In this document: piece after piece, positions 24,094 to 37,315 of the stretch
How the letters are laid out: each line of letters begins with the position of its first letter
Position numbering within the stretch: position 1 is the first letter of the stretch
Source: Devosia sp. 1566
GTDB taxonomy: Bacteria > Pseudomonadota > Alphaproteobacteria > Rhizobiales > Devosiaceae
Assembly: GCF_004005995.1 (NCBI RefSeq)
Contig: NZ_CP034767.1
Span: forward strand, 2,232,001 to 2,296,000
DNA: 64,000 nucleotides
Reading direction: 5' to 3'
Position numbers and translations under genes: made by a program
Notes under the pieces: model-generated
Told to the model about the DNA's origin: nothing
Database searches by the model: none
Seen by the model: only the letters and a program-made list of their open reading frames with translations

Positions 24094-24462
24094 CCCTCCC
24101 CCTAGCGGGGAGGAATTAAGGGAAAGGGGTCATCCAGCCCCGATCTACGAACGATCAACCCCAACCGATCTGGGCGCCCCCACCAGCCCCGCAGTCGGCC
24201 TTCCCTCCCCCTTGAGGGGAGGGACCGAGGGAGGGGGTCGCGGCACGAAACACCGCGGCCGCCCCACGCAAGGACCGTCTCACCGCTAAGCAAGTGTCGG
24301 GTGAAGTGAGCGGCGAAGGTGATCAGCGTTCCTCCCATCGACCCACTCCCCAACCCTCCCTCCAAGGGGAGGGAGGCCCACGCCCGAGATCGTGCGTCCT
24401 AGGTCCACAGCCCCTTAGTCAGCCTTCCCTCCCCCTTGAAGGGAGGGATCGAGGGTGGGGGT
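24094..24462. repeat. Cluster of G/C-rich palindromic intergenic repeats
   Basis: Four related units lie in the gap between the aminopeptidase and the small secreted protein, at 24094-24113 (short), 24201-24240, 24341-24380 (inverted) and 24422-24462. The core is a hairpin like CTCCCCCTTGAGGGGAG followed by GAC/TCGAGGGxGGGGGT. The 482-base gap 24057-24538 holds nothing else recognisable. Such small interspersed repeats are common between genes of related bacteria. Their function is unknown; some may act as terminators or RNA stabilisers. Confidence 0.8.
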
Positions 24463-24538
24463 TCAGGCGGCCCCACATGCTCGGAGTCTGCCGAGGCGCG
24501 CCCCCCTCAAGAGCGAGAAGACGAGGGAGCCAGCCTCC

Positions 24539-25000
24539 TCACTCCCCCTGCGCCTCGGCAAAAATCTCGCTCAGCCGATACGGGTTCTCGGGATCATTGG
24601 ACGCCACATCGTCGATCTTCCAGCCGCCGTCTTCCAGCACCAGCTCATAGGTCAGCTCGGTCGGCTCGCCGAAGTTCTCAAAGCTCACTTCCACCACGGC
24701 CGTGTCGCCGGTCACCGCCGCTTCACCGATGGCAAGGTCAGTGATCTCGAAATCCTGCCCATTGATGAAGGGGTCGAACGACAAGGCCCCCATCTCGCCC
24801 TCCGGCGTATTTTGCGCATCGGCGTCGTAAAGCGCCTGTAACGCCGCCGAGCGGAACTGGGACTCGTCCTCGGCGAACTCACCCGAGAAATAAGGCGCGT
24901 AGAACGCCTCCAGCAGCGCCTCGGGGGTTGGGAATGGCTGCGCCATCGCCCATCCACTCAAGCCCAAAACCGCCGTGGCGGCCAGCATCATCACGCGCAT
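24539..25000 (-). CDS. Small secreted protein, DUF3828-like (153 aa)
   Basis: A signal peptide MRVMMLAATAVLGLSGWAMA with probable cleavage before QPFPTPE. The mature part is acidic, with PEALLEAFYAPYFSGEF at its start and TAVVEVSFENFGEPTELTYELVLEDGGWKIDDV near the end. That end pattern is typical of NTF2-like/DUF3828 domains, where a strand pair ends in GWKIDD. GGAGAG precedes the chosen ATG; two upstream ATGs in frame would spoil the signal. Function unknown. Confidence 0.75.
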   Translation of the reverse strand: MRVMMLAATAVLGLSGWAMAQPFPTPEALLEAFYAPYFSGEFAEDESQFRSAALQALYDADAQNTPEGEMGALSFDPFINGQDFEITDLAIGEAAVTGDTAVVEVSFENFGEPTELTYELVLEDGGWKIDDVASNDPENPYRLSEIFAEAQGE

Positions 25001-25085
25001 CTCGCTCTCCATCCCATCCGGGCGGGAGCCCTGCCCCGCCTGCCGTCCCAAACCCATGCTCGCGACCACCCGTCAGCGAAGCGGC

Positions 25086-28311
<3,226 letters not shown>

Positions 28312-28318
28312 CGAAGCT

Positions 28319-28328
28319 CCTTGCAAGG
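28319..28328. promoter_or_regulatory. Palindrome at the lacI-like gene ribosome site
   Basis: CCTTGCAAGG is a perfect 10-bp palindrome overlapping the ribosome site of the regulator, with a partial copy (CCTTGCATCC) 32 bases further into the intergenic region. It could serve autoregulation; weak support. Confidence 0.25.
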
Positions 28329-28483
28329 CTCAGTTCGAGGTACTGCCGCAGCCTTGCATCCACCTACCCTGCCCAACAATCCACATCAATAACAACATAA
28401 CGCTTTACCTAACGATTTTGTAGTCGCAAGCTCCCCGGCAGCTGACAACGCCATAGGCGGTTAGTTTTTTGGAGGAGATATTC

Positions 28484-30412
28484 ATGGTATCCATCAGCCG
28501 CAGGGCTTTCATCGTCGCCAGCTCCGCACTTGCCGGCGCTGCTGCCATGCCGGGCTGGGCCTGGGCTCAGACCACCGGAGAATCAGCCTTCCTTAAGGCG
28601 CGTGTCGATAGCGGCGAACTGCCCCCCGTTGCCGAGCGCCTGCCCGCCAATCCGCTGGTCATCACCCCGCTCGAACGCGTCGGCCAGCAAGGCGGCGACT
28701 GGAACCACGCCCTGGTCGGCGGCGGCTCCCTTTCCATGCTGGTGCGCTACCAAGGGTACGAGCCACTGGTGCGTTACAATCAGGACTGGTCGGGACTCGT
28801 TGAAAACGTTGCTGAATCCTGGTCGGTGAACGACGCCGCGACCGAGTACACCTTCACCCTGCGCAAAGGTCACAAGTGGTCCGACGGCCATCCCTTCACC
28901 ACCGCTGACGTCCAGTTCTGGTACGACGCCTACTTCATGGACCCCGAAACCTCCCATGGCAGCAATGCGTGGTGGATGGTCGATGGGGAACCTGCCAAGC
29001 TCGAAGTGGTCGACGAGCAGACCTTCAAAGTCATCTTCCCCGGCCCCAACGGCTTTTTCGTGCAGCAGCTCGCCTGGGCCAACCAGGACCAGCTGACCCG
29101 CACCCCCAAGCACTATCTCGAAAAATTCCACATCCGCTACAATCCTGAGGCGAACACCCTCGCCAAGGAAGCAGGTCTCGAGAGCTGGATTGCGCTGTTC
29201 CAGCGCGAAATCGGCATGTTGGACGACAACACCTTCTACCAGAACGGCAACCGGCCCACGCTCAATGCTTGGGTGTTCGACCGCGCCCCTGGCTCCAGCA
29301 CCGAACAGGCCATCGCCACCCGTAATCCCTACTACTACAAGGTCGACACCGCGGGCACCCAGCTGCCCTATTTCGATCGCGTTGTTTACCAGATGGTCGC
29401 CGATCCCGAAGTGCTGCTGCTCAAGACGCTGCAGGGCGAGGTCGACATCATGGACCAGTATATCGCCACGCCAGCCAACAAACCGGTGCTGTTCGACAGC
29501 CAGGAAACGGGCGACTACAGCTTCTATACGCTCAAGGAAACGGCCGCTAACGTCATGGCCTTCCAGCTCAACCTTAACCACAACGATCCCGTCAAGAACG
29601 CCCTGTTCAACAACAAGGCGTTCCGGCAGGCGCTTTCGGTCGCTATCGACCGGCAGGCCATGATCGATGCGGTCTTTGTGGGTCAGGGTTCCCCTGCCCA
29701 GCCTTCTATGCGCGAGGGTGATCCGCTCTACAACGAGCAGTTGGCCAAGCAATTCACCGAATACGATCCAGCCAAGGCTAACGAGATGCTCGACGCCATC
29801 ATCCCCAACAAGGATGGCGAGGGTTATCGGCTGGACGAGCAAGGCCGTCGCGTCACGATAATCTTCGAGATCGACCAGACCCGTACGACCTTCCTCGACA
29901 TGTTCGAGCTGGCTATCCCGATGTTCCAGGCGGTCGGCATTGATGCGCAGATGCGCACCATGGACCGCTCGCTCTGGGAAGAACGCGTGCGGCGCGGTCG
30001 TGAATACGATGCCACCGCGCACCAGTTCGGAGCCAATTCCGGCATTGCCGCCATGCTCGACGCGCGCTTCTACGTGCCCATCAACAACAACTGCTTCTAT
30101 GCCCCCGGCTGGGCGCTCTACTACACCCAACCCGACAATGAAGCGGCGGTTGAGCCTCCCCCGGAGGTTAAGGCGCAGCAGGAGCTCTACCGCGATCTCG
30201 TCGCCACTGCCGACCCGGCTGGCCAGAACGAGCGCATGGCGCAGGTCCTACAGAACGCGGCCGATCTGTTCCTCACCTTCGGCGTCAGCCTCCCCCCCGA
30301 TGGCTATGGGATCGTCAAGAACAACGTGGTGAACCTGATGAAGGAGATGCCCAACTCCTTCGGCTGGCCCACCCCTGGCCCGGCCCGCCCCGAGCAGTTC
30401 TTCAAGAGCTAA
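28484..30412 (+). CDS. Tat-exported ABC solute-binding protein, OppA-like (642 aa)
   Basis: Extracytoplasmic binding protein of the SBP_bac_5 (oligopeptide/oligosaccharide) type. The N-terminus SISRRAFIVASSALAGAAAMPGWAWA is a twin-arginine signal. Core motifs include LVENVAESWSVNDAATEYTFTLRKGHKWSDGHPFTTADVQFWYDAYF and LFNNKAFRQALSVAIDRQAMID. It is larger than OppA (~540), like binding proteins that carry oligosaccharides in rhizobia (e.g. AgpA). GGAGGAG precedes the ATG. It heads an operon with permeases, ATPase and glycoside hydrolases, so the cargo is probably a galactoside-type oligosaccharide (inferred). Confidence 0.92.
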   Translation: MVSISRRAFIVASSALAGAAAMPGWAWAQTTGESAFLKARVDSGELPPVAERLPANPLVITPLERVGQQGGDWNHALVGGGSLSMLVRYQGYEPLVRYNQDWSGLVENVAESWSVNDAATEYTFTLRKGHKWSDGHPFTTADVQFWYDAYFMDPETSHGSNAWWMVDGEPAKLEVVDEQTFKVIFPGPNGFFVQQLAWANQDQLTRTPKHYLEKFHIRYNPEANTLAKEAGLESWIALFQREIGMLDDNTFYQNGNRPTLNAWVFDRAPGSSTEQAIATRNPYYYKVDTAGTQLPYFDRVVYQMVADPEVLLLKTLQGEVDIMDQYIATPANKPVLFDSQETGDYSFYTLKETAANVMAFQLNLNHNDPVKNALFNNKAFRQALSVAIDRQAMIDAVFVGQGSPAQPSMREGDPLYNEQLAKQFTEYDPAKANEMLDAIIPNKDGEGYRLDEQGRRVTIIFEIDQTRTTFLDMFELAIPMFQAVGIDAQMRTMDRSLWEERVRRGREYDATAHQFGANSGIAAMLDARFYVPINNNCFYAPGWALYYTQPDNEAAVEPPPEVKAQQELYRDLVATADPAGQNERMAQVLQNAADLFLTFGVSLPPDGYGIVKNNVVNLMKEMPNSFGWPTPGPARPEQFFKS

Positions 30413-30443
30413 CTGCCGCTAGCCACTCGCCCTTTTCCACTCC

Positions 30444-30463
30444 GCCGGCCCTACCGGGCCGGC
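30444..30463 (+). other. Intercistronic hairpin after the binding-protein gene
   Basis: GCCGGCCC-TACC-GGGCCGGC, a perfect 8-bp stem without a T-tract, 32 bases after the binding-protein stop. Such stems after binding-protein genes usually protect the upstream message and reduce the downstream one, giving excess binding protein. Confidence 0.7.
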
Positions 30464-30492
30464 GATAGCGAACCCATGCCCAGGGACATCCC

Positions 30493-32601
30493 ATGCTCGA
30501 CAGCAAGTCGCAGACCACCGATCACCTCCGCACTCATGACTGGTACAAGTCAGCGACCCGCTGGACGCAGCTCACCCTGGCCGAAGACGACCCCATTAAG
30601 TACGACCCGGCCTTCTGGGTGGAAGTGTTCAAGCGCACGCGCTCCAACGCCACCTGCCTGAGCGCGGGCGGCTATATCGCCTATTATCCCTCCAAGGTGC
30701 CGCTGCACTACGTGTCCAAGTTCATCGGCGACAGCGATCCGTTCGGTGAGCTGGTCGCCGGCGCCCGCAAGCTCGGGATGCACGTTATGGCGCGCGTCGA
30801 TCCGCACGCCATCCACCAGGATGCCGCCGACGCCCATCCCGAATGGATCGCGGTGGACAAGGACGGCAACAAGCGTCGCCACTGGGCTTTCCCCGAAGTG
30901 TGGGTGACCTGCGCCTATTCAGACTACAACTTCAAGTTCATGCCCGAGGTGCTCCGCGAGCTGACGGCCAACTATGATATCGACGCCATCTTCGCCAATC
31001 GCTGGCAGGGCCATGGCGTCTGCTACTGCGATGCCTGCAAGAGCAATTTCCGCGAAGCAACCGGACATGAGCTGCCGCTCGACCAGAAGCTTGAGAACCC
31101 CGCCTGGCTGGCCTGGACCGCTTGGCGCCGGGGCGTGCTGAGCCGCCTGGTGGTGGAATGGGACGAGGTGATGAAGGCCATCAAGCCGCATACCAGCTTC
31201 ATCCCCAATATGGGCTCGGTATCGCTGACCGAGTTCGACCTCGAGATCATCGAGAAATACTGCCCCTTCCTGTGCGTCGACGATCAGGGGCGCCGGGGGA
31301 CCGAACCCGTGTGGATGAGCGGTCGCAATGGCAAGCGCATGCGCGCGACCTTCCGCGACCGGCCTGCAATCCTGATCACCTCCATCGGTCCCGAAGAGGA
31401 ATATCGCTGGAAGGATTCGGTCACCACCGGCCCCGAGATCCAGGCCTGGATGGATGACGGCACTGCCCAGGGGCTCCTGCCCTGGTTCACAAAGTTCAAT
31501 GGCGTGGTGCCCGACACCCGCTGGGTCGAGCCGGTGGTCGATAGCTTCAACCTGCATGCCGATCTCGAGCCGGTGCTATCGCAAACGACGCCAACCGCCG
31601 AGATCGCAATCCTCGACCCCGCCACGACCCTGCGCCACCACGGCCTCGACACCCGCAGGGCAGCCGAAGCCGACGATCTCGGCTTTTATCTGGCTCTGGT
31701 GGAAGCGCGCATTCCATTCGAGATGGTTTCAGACCAGGCGATGACCCCGGAGGCATTGGACAAGTTCAAAGTCCTGATCCTCGCCAATGCTACGTGCCTT
31801 TCCGACGAGCAGATCGCGGCGCTAGAGGCTTATGTCGCCCGTGGCGGCAGCATCGTCGCGGCGCACGAAAGCTCCACACGTACGCCGGACAACAAGCTCC
31901 GCCACGCCATTGGTCTGGGCCAGCTGCTGGGTGTGACCATGACCGGGTCCGTCCGTGGACCGGTCAAGAACACCTATGTCGCCATCAACGGGGAACACCC
32001 GATCTCCGGCGGCTTTGAGGGCGCCAACCGTATTATTGGCGGCACCAGGCTTCTAGCCGTAGATGCGGCGCCCGACACCAGCCAGCCCTTCCTTTACGTC
32101 CCCGACTTCCCTGACCTTCCCATGGAAGAGGTTTACCCGCGCGAAGAGCCCAAGGGCGCGGCGGTGGTGACCCGCGAGCATGCCGGCGGCGGTCGCACCG
32201 TCTACATCCCGTGGAATATCGGCGCCATTCTGTGGGAGGTTCTCGCGGCCGACCACTCCCGCCTTATCGGCAATGCCGTACGCTGGGCTCTGGGCAAACG
32301 CCCTGACGTCGAGATCGGCGGCCGCGCGGTGCTCGACCTCGCAGTGCGCGAGAACGAAGCCGGCATGGCTGTCGTGCTCAACAACATCTCCAACCCCATG
32401 ATGATGAAGGGCCCGATCCGCGAAGTCTATCCAACCGGCGAGATCACGGTCTCCATCGCGGTGCCAGCTGGCAAGACTGTGGGCAAAGTCGACTTGCTGG
32501 TCGCCGGCCAGCGCTTGGAGACGAGCCTTGTGGACGGACGGCTTAATGTCGTTGTGCCCAGCATCGAGACACTCGAAGTTGTCCACCTGACCTGGAGCTA
32601 G
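30493..32601 (+). CDS. Putative glycoside hydrolase, GHL6 domain plus GATase-like domain (702 aa)
   Basis: The N-terminal ~380 residues look like the hypothetical glycosyl hydrolase 6 (GHL6) TIM barrel: GMHVMARVDPHAIHQDAADAHPEWIAVDKDG, then DIDAIFANRWQGHGVCYCDACKSNF. The region ~390-600 resembles the beta-galactosidase trimerisation (class I GATase-like) domain: LADLG-type EADDLGFYLALVEARIPFEMV and LEAYVARGGSIVAAHESS. No signal peptide, so it would act on imported oligosaccharide. Linkage specificity and catalytic residues are not established. It sits between the binding protein and the permeases. Confidence 0.75.
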   Translation: MLDSKSQTTDHLRTHDWYKSATRWTQLTLAEDDPIKYDPAFWVEVFKRTRSNATCLSAGGYIAYYPSKVPLHYVSKFIGDSDPFGELVAGARKLGMHVMARVDPHAIHQDAADAHPEWIAVDKDGNKRRHWAFPEVWVTCAYSDYNFKFMPEVLRELTANYDIDAIFANRWQGHGVCYCDACKSNFREATGHELPLDQKLENPAWLAWTAWRRGVLSRLVVEWDEVMKAIKPHTSFIPNMGSVSLTEFDLEIIEKYCPFLCVDDQGRRGTEPVWMSGRNGKRMRATFRDRPAILITSIGPEEEYRWKDSVTTGPEIQAWMDDGTAQGLLPWFTKFNGVVPDTRWVEPVVDSFNLHADLEPVLSQTTPTAEIAILDPATTLRHHGLDTRRAAEADDLGFYLALVEARIPFEMVSDQAMTPEALDKFKVLILANATCLSDEQIAALEAYVARGGSIVAAHESSTRTPDNKLRHAIGLGQLLGVTMTGSVRGPVKNTYVAINGEHPISGGFEGANRIIGGTRLLAVDAAPDTSQPFLYVPDFPDLPMEEVYPREEPKGAAVVTREHAGGGRTVYIPWNIGAILWEVLAADHSRLIGNAVRWALGKRPDVEIGGRAVLDLAVRENEAGMAVVLNNISNPMMMKGPIREVYPTGEITVSIAVPAGKTVGKVDLLVAGQRLETSLVDGRLNVVVPSIETLEVVHLTWS

Positions 32602-32614
32602 AGGGGGCGGCGCC

Positions 32615-33601
32615 ATGTTGAACTATGTGATCAAGCGGCTGATCTACATGATCCCGACATTGTTCGGCATGTCGCTCATCGCCTTCATGATTATCCAGCT
32701 ACCGCCAGGGGATTATCTCACCTCCATGCTGGCGACCATGGCCGAGAGCGGCCAGAACGTCGATCCCGCGCAGCTCGAAGCCATGCGCCGCGCCTATGGT
32801 TTTGATGACCCGATCTGGCTGCAGTATTGGAAGTGGATCAGCGGCATCATCTTCCGCGGCGATTTTGGCTATTCCTTTGAATGGAACCGCCCAGTCGCCG
32901 ACCTGATCTGGGAGCGGATGGGCTCGACGCTCGCCATCTCGATTGCCGCCCTGCTCTTTGTCTGGGCTGTGTCCCTGCCGATCGGCATTTATTCGGCCAT
33001 GCGACGCCACTCGTTCGGCGATTACGCGTTCACGTTCCTCGGCTTTATCGGCCTCGCCGTGCCCAACTTCATCATGGCGCTGGCGCTGATGTATTTCAGC
33101 TACAAGGTTCTGGGCCAGAGCGTGGGCGGCCTGTTCTCGCCTGAATATGTCGAGGCGCCCTGGAGCTGGGGCAAGTTCGTCGATCTCCTGGCTCACCTCT
33201 GGATCCCGATCATCGTCATCGGCACCAGCGGCACGGCAGCACTGATCCGCATCCTGCGTGCCAATCTCACCGACGAGTTGAACAAGCCCTATGTGGTGAC
33301 GGCTAAGGCCAAGGGCCTGCCCGAATACAAGGCCGTGTTGAAGTATCCGGTCCGGATCGCGCTGAACCCCTTCGTTTCGGCGATCGGCTGGGTCCTGCCC
33401 GAGCTTGTTTCTGGCGTCACCATCACCGCCATTGTCCTCAACCTGCCCACGGCCGGCCCGCTGCTGCTGCGGGCCCTGATCAGCCAGGACATGTATCTGG
33501 CCGGCAGCTTTATCCTGCTGATGGGCGTGCTGACGCTCTTTGGCATGCTGATCTCCGACATTCTGCTCGCCCTTCTTGACCCACGGATCAGGTTCAACTG
33601 A
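32615..33601 (+). CDS. ABC transporter permease, DppB/OppB type (328 aa)
   Basis: First inner-membrane subunit of the importer. Starts MLNYVIKRLIYMIPTLFGMSLIAFMIIQLPPGD, the usual OppB/DppB opening. About six helices, with the ATPase-contact loop around NKPYVVTAKAKGLPEYKAVLKYPVRIAL. Length is typical. The stop TGA overlaps the next ATG by one base (TGATG), showing coupling to the second permease. Confidence 0.95.
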   Translation: MLNYVIKRLIYMIPTLFGMSLIAFMIIQLPPGDYLTSMLATMAESGQNVDPAQLEAMRRAYGFDDPIWLQYWKWISGIIFRGDFGYSFEWNRPVADLIWERMGSTLAISIAALLFVWAVSLPIGIYSAMRRHSFGDYAFTFLGFIGLAVPNFIMALALMYFSYKVLGQSVGGLFSPEYVEAPWSWGKFVDLLAHLWIPIIVIGTSGTAALIRILRANLTDELNKPYVVTAKAKGLPEYKAVLKYPVRIALNPFVSAIGWVLPELVSGVTITAIVLNLPTAGPLLLRALISQDMYLAGSFILLMGVLTLFGMLISDILLALLDPRIRFN

Positions 33602-34773
33602 TGCTTGCGCACACTTTCATCGAGGGAACGCCCGAAACCGGCCCTGCCGTCTCTTCCCTGCAGGTCGGCAAGCCGATCGAAACTGCGGTCGCGGGTCCAT
33701 GGCGGCTGATGTGGGCCAAGTTCTCGCGCAACAAGGTCGCGCTCGTCGCCGGCGTGATCATCCTCATGCTCTATCTCATCGGCATCTTTGCCGAGTTCCT
33801 GGCACCCACCCTGCCCGACGCGGCCCGCCCGCAATTCACCAATGCGCCGCCCCAGGAACTAAGGCTTTTCGTGACCGAGCAGGATGGTAGCCAACACTTC
33901 CAACTGCACGTCACTGGCTACACTATGAGTGTGGATCAGGCATCGCTGCGCCGTAGCTACGTGATCGATGAGAACGCCGTCGTGCCCATCGGTCTCTTGG
34001 TCAAGGGCGCGCCCTATAAGCTCTGGGGCCTGTTCCCTTCCGACGTACATCTGCTCGGGCCCCTCAAGTCGACCGATACCATGTATCTGCTGGGCACCGA
34101 TAAGCTCGGCCGCGACCTGCTGAGCCGGTTGATCCACGGCACAAGGGTGTCCATGTCCATCGGCCTGATCGGCGTCGCCATTAGCCTCTGTCTCGGCGTG
34201 ACGCTCGGTGCGATCTCTGGGTTCTACGGCGGCGTGGTTGATCTGGTGATCCAGCGCATCATCGAGGTGATTTCCTCAATGCCGACTATCCCGCTTTGGC
34301 TGGGCCTTGCCGCGGCCATTCCGCTGAGCTGGTCACCCCTGACGGTGTATTTCCTCATCACCCTTATCGTCTCGCTGTTCGGCTGGACCGGACTGGCGCG
34401 GGAAGTGCGGGGCCGCTTCTTTGCCCTGCGCGGCGAGGATTTCGTTACCGCCGCCCGTCTGGATGGCTCAAGCGAACGCCGGCTGATCTTCCGGCACATC
34501 ATGCCCTCGCTGACGAGCCACATCCTCGCGGTCGTGACCCTCGCCCTGCCCACGATGATCGTTGCTGAAACGGCGCTGAGCTTTCTCGGCATTGGGCTCA
34601 AGGCACCGGTCGTGTCCTGGGGGGTGCTGCTGCAGGACGCGCAAAATGTGCGCACCATTGCGGGCGCGCCCTGGCTGCTGATCTGGCCGGCAGGCGCTGT
34701 GGTTCTGACCGTGCTGGCCTACAACTTCCTTGGCGATGGTCTGCGCGACGCGGCCGACCCCTATGAAAGCTGA
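33601..34773 (+). CDS. ABC transporter permease, DppC/OppC type (390 aa)
   Basis: Second permease. An N-terminal segment (WRLMWAKFSRNKVALVAGVIILMLYLIGIFAEFLAP) matches the OppC N-terminal domain. Next is a ~95-residue extracytoplasmic stretch (residues ~65-165) longer than in DppC (~300 aa). The permease core follows (YLLGTDKLGRDLLSRLIHGTRVSMSIGL and the loop EDFVTAARLDGSSERRLIFRHIMPS). The insertion might contact the unusually large binding protein (inferred). Confidence 0.95.
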   Translation: MLAHTFIEGTPETGPAVSSLQVGKPIETAVAGPWRLMWAKFSRNKVALVAGVIILMLYLIGIFAEFLAPTLPDAARPQFTNAPPQELRLFVTEQDGSQHFQLHVTGYTMSVDQASLRRSYVIDENAVVPIGLLVKGAPYKLWGLFPSDVHLLGPLKSTDTMYLLGTDKLGRDLLSRLIHGTRVSMSIGLIGVAISLCLGVTLGAISGFYGGVVDLVIQRIIEVISSMPTIPLWLGLAAAIPLSWSPLTVYFLITLIVSLFGWTGLAREVRGRFFALRGEDFVTAARLDGSSERRLIFRHIMPSLTSHILAVVTLALPTMIVAETALSFLGIGLKAPVVSWGVLLQDAQNVRTIAGAPWLLIWPAGAVVLTVLAYNFLGDGLRDAADPYES

Positions 34774-34776
34774 GCC

Positions 34777-36516
34777 ATGACTGTCCATCCCCTCTCTACC
34801 GGCACGCAACCAGCAGGCGATGAGGCGCCGATTGTCCTCAGTGTCGAGCATCTCAGCCTCGATTTCCGCCTGCGCACCGAGATCCTGCATGCGGTGCGTG
34901 ATGTCAGCTTCGTGCTGCGGCGCGGCGAGACCCTGTGCCTTGTGGGTGAAAGCGGCTCGGGCAAATCGGTGACCGCCCGTGCCCTGCTTCGTATCCTTGA
35001 TCGCAATGGGACCATTACCGGCGGCCGCATCCTCCTGGGCAGTGAGGGCGAAGAGATCGACGTCGCAGCGCTCTCGGACCGCGATCCCAAGCTGCTGCAA
35101 ATCCGCGGCGGACGCATTGGGCTGATCTTTCAGGAGCCGATGAGTTCGCTCTCGCCAGTGCACACGATCGGCAGCCAGATCATCGAAGCCCTGCGTCTGC
35201 ATCGGCGCATGGACAAGAAGCAGGCGCGTGCCGAAACCATCGAGCTCTTGCGGCAGGTCGAGATCCCCAATCCCGACAAGATGGTCGACCGCTATACCTT
35301 CGAATTCTCCGGCGGCATGCGCCAGCGCGCCATGATCGCCATGGCGCTGGCGGCTGATCCGGACATCCTGATCGCCGACGAGCCCACCACCGCGCTCGAT
35401 GTCACAACCCAGGCGGAGATCCTCGATCTCATCAAGCGCCTCCAGGTGAGCCGTGGCATGGCGATGTTGCTGATCACCCATGACATGGGCGTGGTCGCCG
35501 AGGTTGCCGACGCCGTTGCGGTGATGCGCTATGGCCGTATTGTCGAGGCGGGCAGCGCTGAGGACATTTTCCATGATGCCCGTCATCCCTACACGGTGCG
35601 CCTGCTCAACTCGACGGTGAAGCTCGAGCAGAACCAGCGCACCGCCGCGCGTGCCGAGACCAGCACGCAGGCGCGCCAGCCGGTCCTTAGCGTGCGCAAC
35701 CTGTCCAAGGTTTATGGTGCCTCGAGCGCGTGGTTCGGTGGCAACAGCCATGCGCTCAAAGCCGTCGATGATGTGAGCCTCGATCTTTATCCCGGCGAGA
35801 ACCTCGGCATTGTGGGCGAGAGCGGCTCGGGCAAGACCACGCTTGGCCGCCTGATCCTGCGCACCCTCGAGCCCAGCGCCGGCACGGTCACCTATCATGG
35901 TGCCGGCGCGCCCATGGATGTCACCGCTCTGAGCAAGCAGGGTCTCAAGGCGTTTCATCGCGATGTGCGGCTGGTGTTCCAGGACCCATTCGCGTCTCTG
36001 AACCCGCGCATGACCGTCAAGGAGATCATCGGCGATCCGCTTTATGTCTCGGGCAAGATGCGCGGGGCGGCAATCGAAGCGCGTGTCGCCGAATTGCTGA
36101 CGCTGGTAGGGCTCGACCCCATGGCGATGGAGCGCTATCCGCATGCGTTCTCCGGTGGCCAGCGCCAGCGCATCGGCATCGCCCGCGCCCTGGCGCTCGA
36201 TCCCAAGATCATTATCGCCGACGAGGCCACGGCAGCGCTCGACGTGTCGATCCGCGCCCAGATCCTCGATCTGCTGCTCGACATCCAGCAAAAGCTGGGC
36301 CTGAGCTTCATCTTCATCTCCCACGACATCTCCGTGGTCCGCTATTTCTGCGACCGGGTTGCGGTGATGCGCCTGGGCAAGCTGGTGGAGGTCGGCACCG
36401 CCGAGCAGATCTGCACCCAGCCGCAACACCCCTACACCCAGAGCCTGATTTCGGCTGTTCCCAACCCCGATCCCCGCAACAAACGGATGCTGCACCGCAC
36501 CCGCTATGTGGCCTGA
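34777..36516 (+). CDS. ABC transporter double ATPase, DppD-DppF fusion type (579 aa)
   Basis: Two complete nucleotide-binding domains in one chain. First: [12 protein letters not shown]alker [33 protein letters not shown] signature/Walker B. Second, from ~305: [44 protein letters not shown]. Each has the Opp-type C-terminal extension, the second ending [16 protein letters not shown]. It powers the importer formed with the two permeases, 3 bases after the second permease gene. Confidence 0.95.
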   Translation: MTVHPLSTGTQPAGDEAPIVLSVEHLSLDFRLRTEILHAVRDVSFVLRRGETLCLVGESGSGKSVTARALLRILDRNGTITGGRILLGSEGEEIDVAALSDRDPKLLQIRGGRIGLIFQEPMSSLSPVHTIGSQIIEALRLHRRMDKKQARAETIELLRQVEIPNPDKMVDRYTFEFSGGMRQRAMIAMALAADPDILIADEPTTALDVTTQAEILDLIKRLQVSRGMAMLLITHDMGVVAEVADAVAVMRYGRIVEAGSAEDIFHDARHPYTVRLLNSTVKLEQNQRTAARAETSTQARQPVLSVRNLSKVYGASSAWFGGNSHALKAVDDVSLDLYPGENLGIVGESGSGKTTLGRLILRTLEPSAGTVTYHGAGAPMDVTALSKQGLKAFHRDVRLVFQDPFASLNPRMTVKEIIGDPLYVSGKMRGAAIEARVAELLTLVGLDPMAMERYPHAFSGGQRQRIGIARALALDPKIIIADEATAALDVSIRAQILDLLLDIQQKLGLSFIFISHDISVVRYFCDRVAVMRLGKLVEVGTAEQICTQPQHPYTQSLISAVPNPDPRNKRMLHRTRYVA

Positions 36517-36528
36517 AGGAAAACCGCC

Positions 36529-37305
36529 TTGCCCAAATTCTCCGCCAATCTCTCCTTCCTCTATGCCGACCAGCCATTCCTTGAGCGCTTTGCCGCGGCG
36601 GCGGCCGATGGGTTCAGCGCCGTCGAATATGTTGCCCCCTATGCCTTTGGCGCCGACCAGGTCGCCGGGCGCCTGAAGGACAATGGTCTTGAGCAGGCGC
36701 TGTTCAACCTGCCCCCCGGAGACTGGGACGCTGGCGAGCGCGGCATTGGCTGCCTGCCCGACCGGGTCGAGGACTTCCGGAGCGGGGTGACGACGGCAGT
36801 CGCCTATGCACAGGCCCTGGCTTGCACCAAGGTGAACTGCCTTGCCGGCATCGCCCCTGCGGGCAGCAGCGTGGAAGAGCGCGATGCAATTCTGATCGAC
36901 AATCTGCGCTATGCGGCACCGCGTCTGGCCGATGCCGGCATCAAGCTGCTGCTCGAGCCCATCAATCTGCGCGACATTCCAGGATTTCATGTCTCGACCA
37001 CTCACCATGCCGAGCGCATCCTTGATGCGGTGGGGTCCGACAACCTCTTCATCCAATTCGACGTCTACCATACCCAGGTGATGCAGGGAGATCTCATGCC
37101 CACCTATGCCCGGCTGCGCGAGCGCATCGCCCATGTGCAGATCGCCGATAATCCCGGCCGCAACGAGCCGGGCACCGGCGAGATCAACTATCCCTTCGTC
37201 CTAAGCGAACTCGATCGGCTCGGCTACACGGGCTGGGTGGGCTGCGAGTACAAGCCCAAGGCCGGCACCAGCGCCGGGCTCGGCTGGATGAAACCCTATC
37301 TCTAA
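36529..37305 (+). CDS. hyi: Hydroxypyruvate isomerase-like TIM-barrel protein (258 aa)
   Basis: Xylose-isomerase-like TIM barrel of the Hyi/OtnI type. It would interconvert hydroxypyruvate and tartronate semialdehyde, or isomerise a 2-oxo-tetronate. Features: NLSFLYADQPFLERFAAAAADGFSAVEY at the start, metal/acid residues in KLLLEPINLRDIPGFHV, FQFDVYHTQVMQGDL and HVQIADNPGRNEPGTGEINY. TTG start with AAGGA 9 bases upstream. The next gene encodes a tartronate-semialdehyde reductase-like enzyme, which favours the Hyi role; no OtnK or OtnC partner is present. Confidence 0.85.
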   Translation: MPKFSANLSFLYADQPFLERFAAAAADGFSAVEYVAPYAFGADQVAGRLKDNGLEQALFNLPPGDWDAGERGIGCLPDRVEDFRSGVTTAVAYAQALACTKVNCLAGIAPAGSSVEERDAILIDNLRYAAPRLADAGIKLLLEPINLRDIPGFHVSTTHHAERILDAVGSDNLFIQFDVYHTQVMQGDLMPTYARLRERIAHVQIADNPGRNEPGTGEINYPFVLSELDRLGYTGWVGCEYKPKAGTSAGLGWMKPYL

Positions 37306-37315
37306 GGAGCGCAAC

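Noticed and set aside
24057..24538. CRISPR array in the repeat-rich gap
   Set aside because: Only four imperfect palindromic units with uneven spacing and mixed orientation, and no cas genes nearby.
34468..37134. Minus-strand open frame of 888 codons
   Set aside because: It lies fully antisense to the permease, ATPase and isomerase genes, has no recognisable domain and shows the codon pattern expected from high third-position G+C on the other strand.
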